Shown here one piece after another: positions 5,638-7,020 of a stretch of DNA of 7,020 nt. Origin of the DNA: Longimicrobium sp. (GTDB lineage Bacteria; Gemmatimonadota; Gemmatimonadetes; Longimicrobiales; Longimicrobiaceae). Position 1 is the stretch's first letter, and each line of letters begins with the position of its first letter. The stretch spans positions 1-7,020 of the forward strand of contig JAUJMI010000191.1 of the NCBI GenBank assembly GCA_030446945.1, in the 5' to 3' direction. The translations under genes and the position numbers were made by a program. The notes beneath the pieces were generated by a model. The model had not been told where the DNA came from and did no database searches. It saw only the letters and a list, made by a program, of their open reading frames with translations.

Positions 5638-6558
5638 ATGAAAGCTCTCGCCCTCATCCGCTCCATGCTCCTCGTCGCGGCGCTCGCCGGCCCCGTACGG
5701 GCGCTGCCGCTGGACGCGCAGGCAGCAGCTAACAGCTACACTCGGGAGCAATGTGCCCGCTGCGCGGAGTGGAACGCGCCGCAGCGACCGTTTCGCATCT
5801 ACGGCAACACGTACTACGTGGGCACGCGTGGCCTGAGCGCCGTGCTCGTGAGCTCCAGCCGGGGGCACGTTCTGATCGATGGCGCGCTTCCGGAATCCGC
5901 CTCCAAGATCCTGGAGAACATCCGTGCGCTCGGCTTCAGGGTGGGGGACGTCAAGCTCATCCTGAACTCGCACCCGCACTTCGATCATTCGGGTGGAATC
6001 GCCGCCCTGCAGCGCGCGTCGGGTGCGGCTGTGGCGGCGAGCCCCGCCGGCGCCCCGGTGCTGGAGCGCGGCGCGTCGGGACCGGACGACCCGCAGTACG
6101 GCGAGCTGCTCGAGTTCCCCGCTGCCTCCCGCGTACGGGTGATCGCCGATGGCGAGACGCTGCGCGTGGGCCCGCTGGCGCTCACCGCGCATTTCACACC
6201 CGGGCACACACCCGGTGGCACGAGCTGGTCATGGCGCTCGTGCGAGGGCGCCCGCTGCCTCGCCATGGTGTACGCGGACAGCCAATCTCCCATCTCCGCC
6301 GAGGGATTCCTCTTCACGGACAATCGGAGCTATCCGACGGCGCTGAGCGACTTCGAGCGAGGCTTTGCCGCGATCGAGCGCCTGAAGTGCGACGTGCTGC
6401 TCACACCACACCCGGAGGGCAATCGGCTCTGGGAGCGCGTCGCCGAGCGTGCCCGCGGAGCGCGGAACGCGTTCGTGGACCCCGGCGCGTGCAGGCGCTA
6501 CGTCGCGACGGCCCGCCAGCGCCTCGCGCGCCGGGTGGCGAGCGAGAGAGGCCGGTGA
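5638..6558 (+). CDS. Subclass B3 metallo-beta-lactamase (secreted)
   Basis: This encodes 306 residues. A Sec signal peptide (MKALALIRSMLLVAALAGPVRA, cleavage around 22-30) directs it to the periplasm. The zinc site is complete for subclass B3: H112, H114, D116 and H117 in SHPHFDHSGG, H190 in HFTPGHTPGGTSW and H258 in LLTPHPEGN, equivalent to standard H116, H118, D120, H121, H196 and H263. Two further B3 hallmarks are present: YADSQS (212-217), matching the YADSLS segment of L1, and cysteines C251 and C285, whose 34-residue spacing fits the conserved C256-C290 disulfide. An extra CARC (39-42) lies just after the signal peptide. B3 enzymes hydrolyse beta-lactams including carbapenems; activity and spectrum here are untested, and many environmental B3 homologues have other or weak activities. 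The ATG at 5584, abutting the previous stop, has no ribosome binding site and would bury the signal peptide, so 5638 is preferred although its own site (GGGG at 5626-5629) is weak. Confidence 0.92.
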   Translation: MKALALIRSMLLVAALAGPVRALPLDAQAAANSYTREQCARCAEWNAPQRPFRIYGNTYYVGTRGLSAVLVSSSRGHVLIDGALPESASKILENIRALGFRVGDVKLILNSHPHFDHSGGIAALQRASGAAVAASPAGAPVLERGASGPDDPQYGELLEFPAASRVRVIADGETLRVGPLALTAHFTPGHTPGGTSWSWRSCEGARCLAMVYADSQSPISAEGFLFTDNRSYPTALSDFERGFAAIERLKCDVLLTPHPEGNRLWERVAERARGARNAFVDPGACRRYVATARQRLARRVASERGR

Positions 6559-6562
6559 GACT

Positions 6563-6614
6563 CGGGAGCAGGACGTCGAGCGTGCGGACGGGATATCCCG
6601 GGCCGCCGCTCCCG
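6563..6614. other. Nested palindromes after the beta-lactamase gene
   Basis: CGGGAGC (6563-6569) is matched by GCTCCCG (6608-6614). Inside lies a perfect 12-base palindrome CGGGATATCCCG (6589-6600). Together they could form a branched RNA or DNA structure directly downstream of the stop at 6558. There is no T-run, so a rho-independent terminator is not established. Confidence 0.35.
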
Positions 6615-6617
6615 GCA

Positions 6618-7020
6618 GACCGTTCCACTTCCTGAACGGAGCGCCCGCGCCGTACACGCGGATCGGATCGGGCCGTGGCGCGGAGTGAAGGAGACGGGCT
6701 CTGACGGTGCGCACCGCACGATCCCATGTTCGACTGCGGTGCTTGGAGGTTCGAGGTGCCCGGCCGCCGAATTACCGGTCCTGACCGCACGGCCCCTTCG
6801 CTCCCCGGCACCACCTGCTCCACATGGGCTGGAGCGCGATGCGCGGCAGAGCCCGTTTTCCTTCACTCCGCGCCAGAGATCGGGGATCGGGGTAAGGCAC
6901 GTACGGTGAGGCGCTCCGTTCAGGAAGTGGGTTTCCTCTGTAGCTTGCCGTTCACTCTGTGTCCTCTATGTGATGCCTTACCTTTTTCTCTCCGAGGGTC
7001 CGGAATTGCCGTTGCCGTGC
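6618..7020 (+). repeat. Dispersed repeat, copy B (fuller copy; may continue past the window)
   Basis: This is homologous in the same orientation to 3585-3887. The shared blocks begin at CACTTCCTGAACGGAGCGCC (6626-6645) and include the CGGTGCGCACCG palindrome (6705-6716), GGTGCCCGGCCGCCGAATT and CCCGGCACCACCTGCT. It then carries a 94-base segment (6820-6913) absent from copy A, before homology resumes at CTCCGTTCAGGA (6914) and runs through GTGATGCC (6970s) to the CCGTTG-like end at the window edge. Its tail has CTCTGTGT and CTCTATGT 9 bases apart (6955-6962 and 6964-6971). No gene is seen in 6559-7020. Confidence 0.8.
6625..6930. repeat. Perfect 21-base inverted repeat bounding a 306-base unit inside copy B
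   Basis: Bases 6625-6645 (starting CCACTTCCTGAACGG) are the exact reverse complement of 6910-6930 (ending CCGTTCAGGAAGTGG). Just inside both arms CCGTAC recurs in inverted orientation, so the symmetry extends imperfectly inward. No transposase frame lies between the arms. The layout resembles a small non-autonomous transposon-like (MITE-like) unit. No short target duplication is obvious at the outer edges, and homology with copy A continues beyond the right arm, so the arms may not be true ends. Confidence 0.6.

Noticed and set aside
4123..6207. A 694-codon open frame on the minus strand across DUF2254 and the beta-lactamase
   Set aside because: It is antisense to two clear genes, Arg/His/Pro-rich, and has no domain or ribosome binding site; long antisense frames are expected at this GC content.

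Overview
The window is very GC-rich bacterial DNA with short intergenic gaps, strong GGAGG-type ribosome binding sites and a mix of ATG and GTG starts. The GC bias, the style of the single-domain receiver, the small W-rich orphan protein and the dispersed repeats suggest Gemmatimonadota, perhaps Longimicrobium or a relative. That placement is an inference from general familiarity, not a marker-gene result.

Left part (1-3366). The window opens in the C-terminal half of a YkuE/YaeI-type metallophosphoesterase. Next come a single-domain response regulator (629-1009), a convergent small gene of unknown function on the minus strand (start at 1378), a DUF389 integral membrane protein (1614-2900) and a 21-cysteine four-helix-bundle copper-storage protein (3004-3366). 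Three intergenic regions here carry the same dyad, TGATAC-N7-GTATCA (558-576, 1471-1491 and, with one mismatch, 2924-2942). One lies upstream of the response regulator, one in the divergent region in front of DUF389 and the minus-strand gene, and one in front of the copper-storage gene. This looks like a small local regulon under one unidentified dimeric regulator. The response regulator also has Glu where the phosphoacceptor Asp should be.

Middle and right part (3367-6558). A gene-poor stretch of about 560 bases holds a strong hairpin (3536-3565) and one copy of a dispersed repeat (3585-3887). Three same-strand genes follow: a small Pro/Gly/Thr-rich lipoprotein (3924-4235), a DUF2254 membrane protein (4255-5583, 19 bases downstream) and a secreted subclass B3 metallo-beta-lactamase (5638-6558, 54 bases downstream). 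They could be one transcript whose products act in the envelope or periplasm.

Right edge (6559-7020). No gene is seen. The stretch contains nested palindromes and a second, longer copy of the dispersed repeat, bounded internally by a perfect 21-base inverted repeat (6625-6645 and 6910-6930). The copy at 3585-3887 lacks a 94-base internal segment and has a decayed right inverted repeat. The two copies are diverged non-coding sequence and explain the similar antisense open frames in the two intergenic regions.
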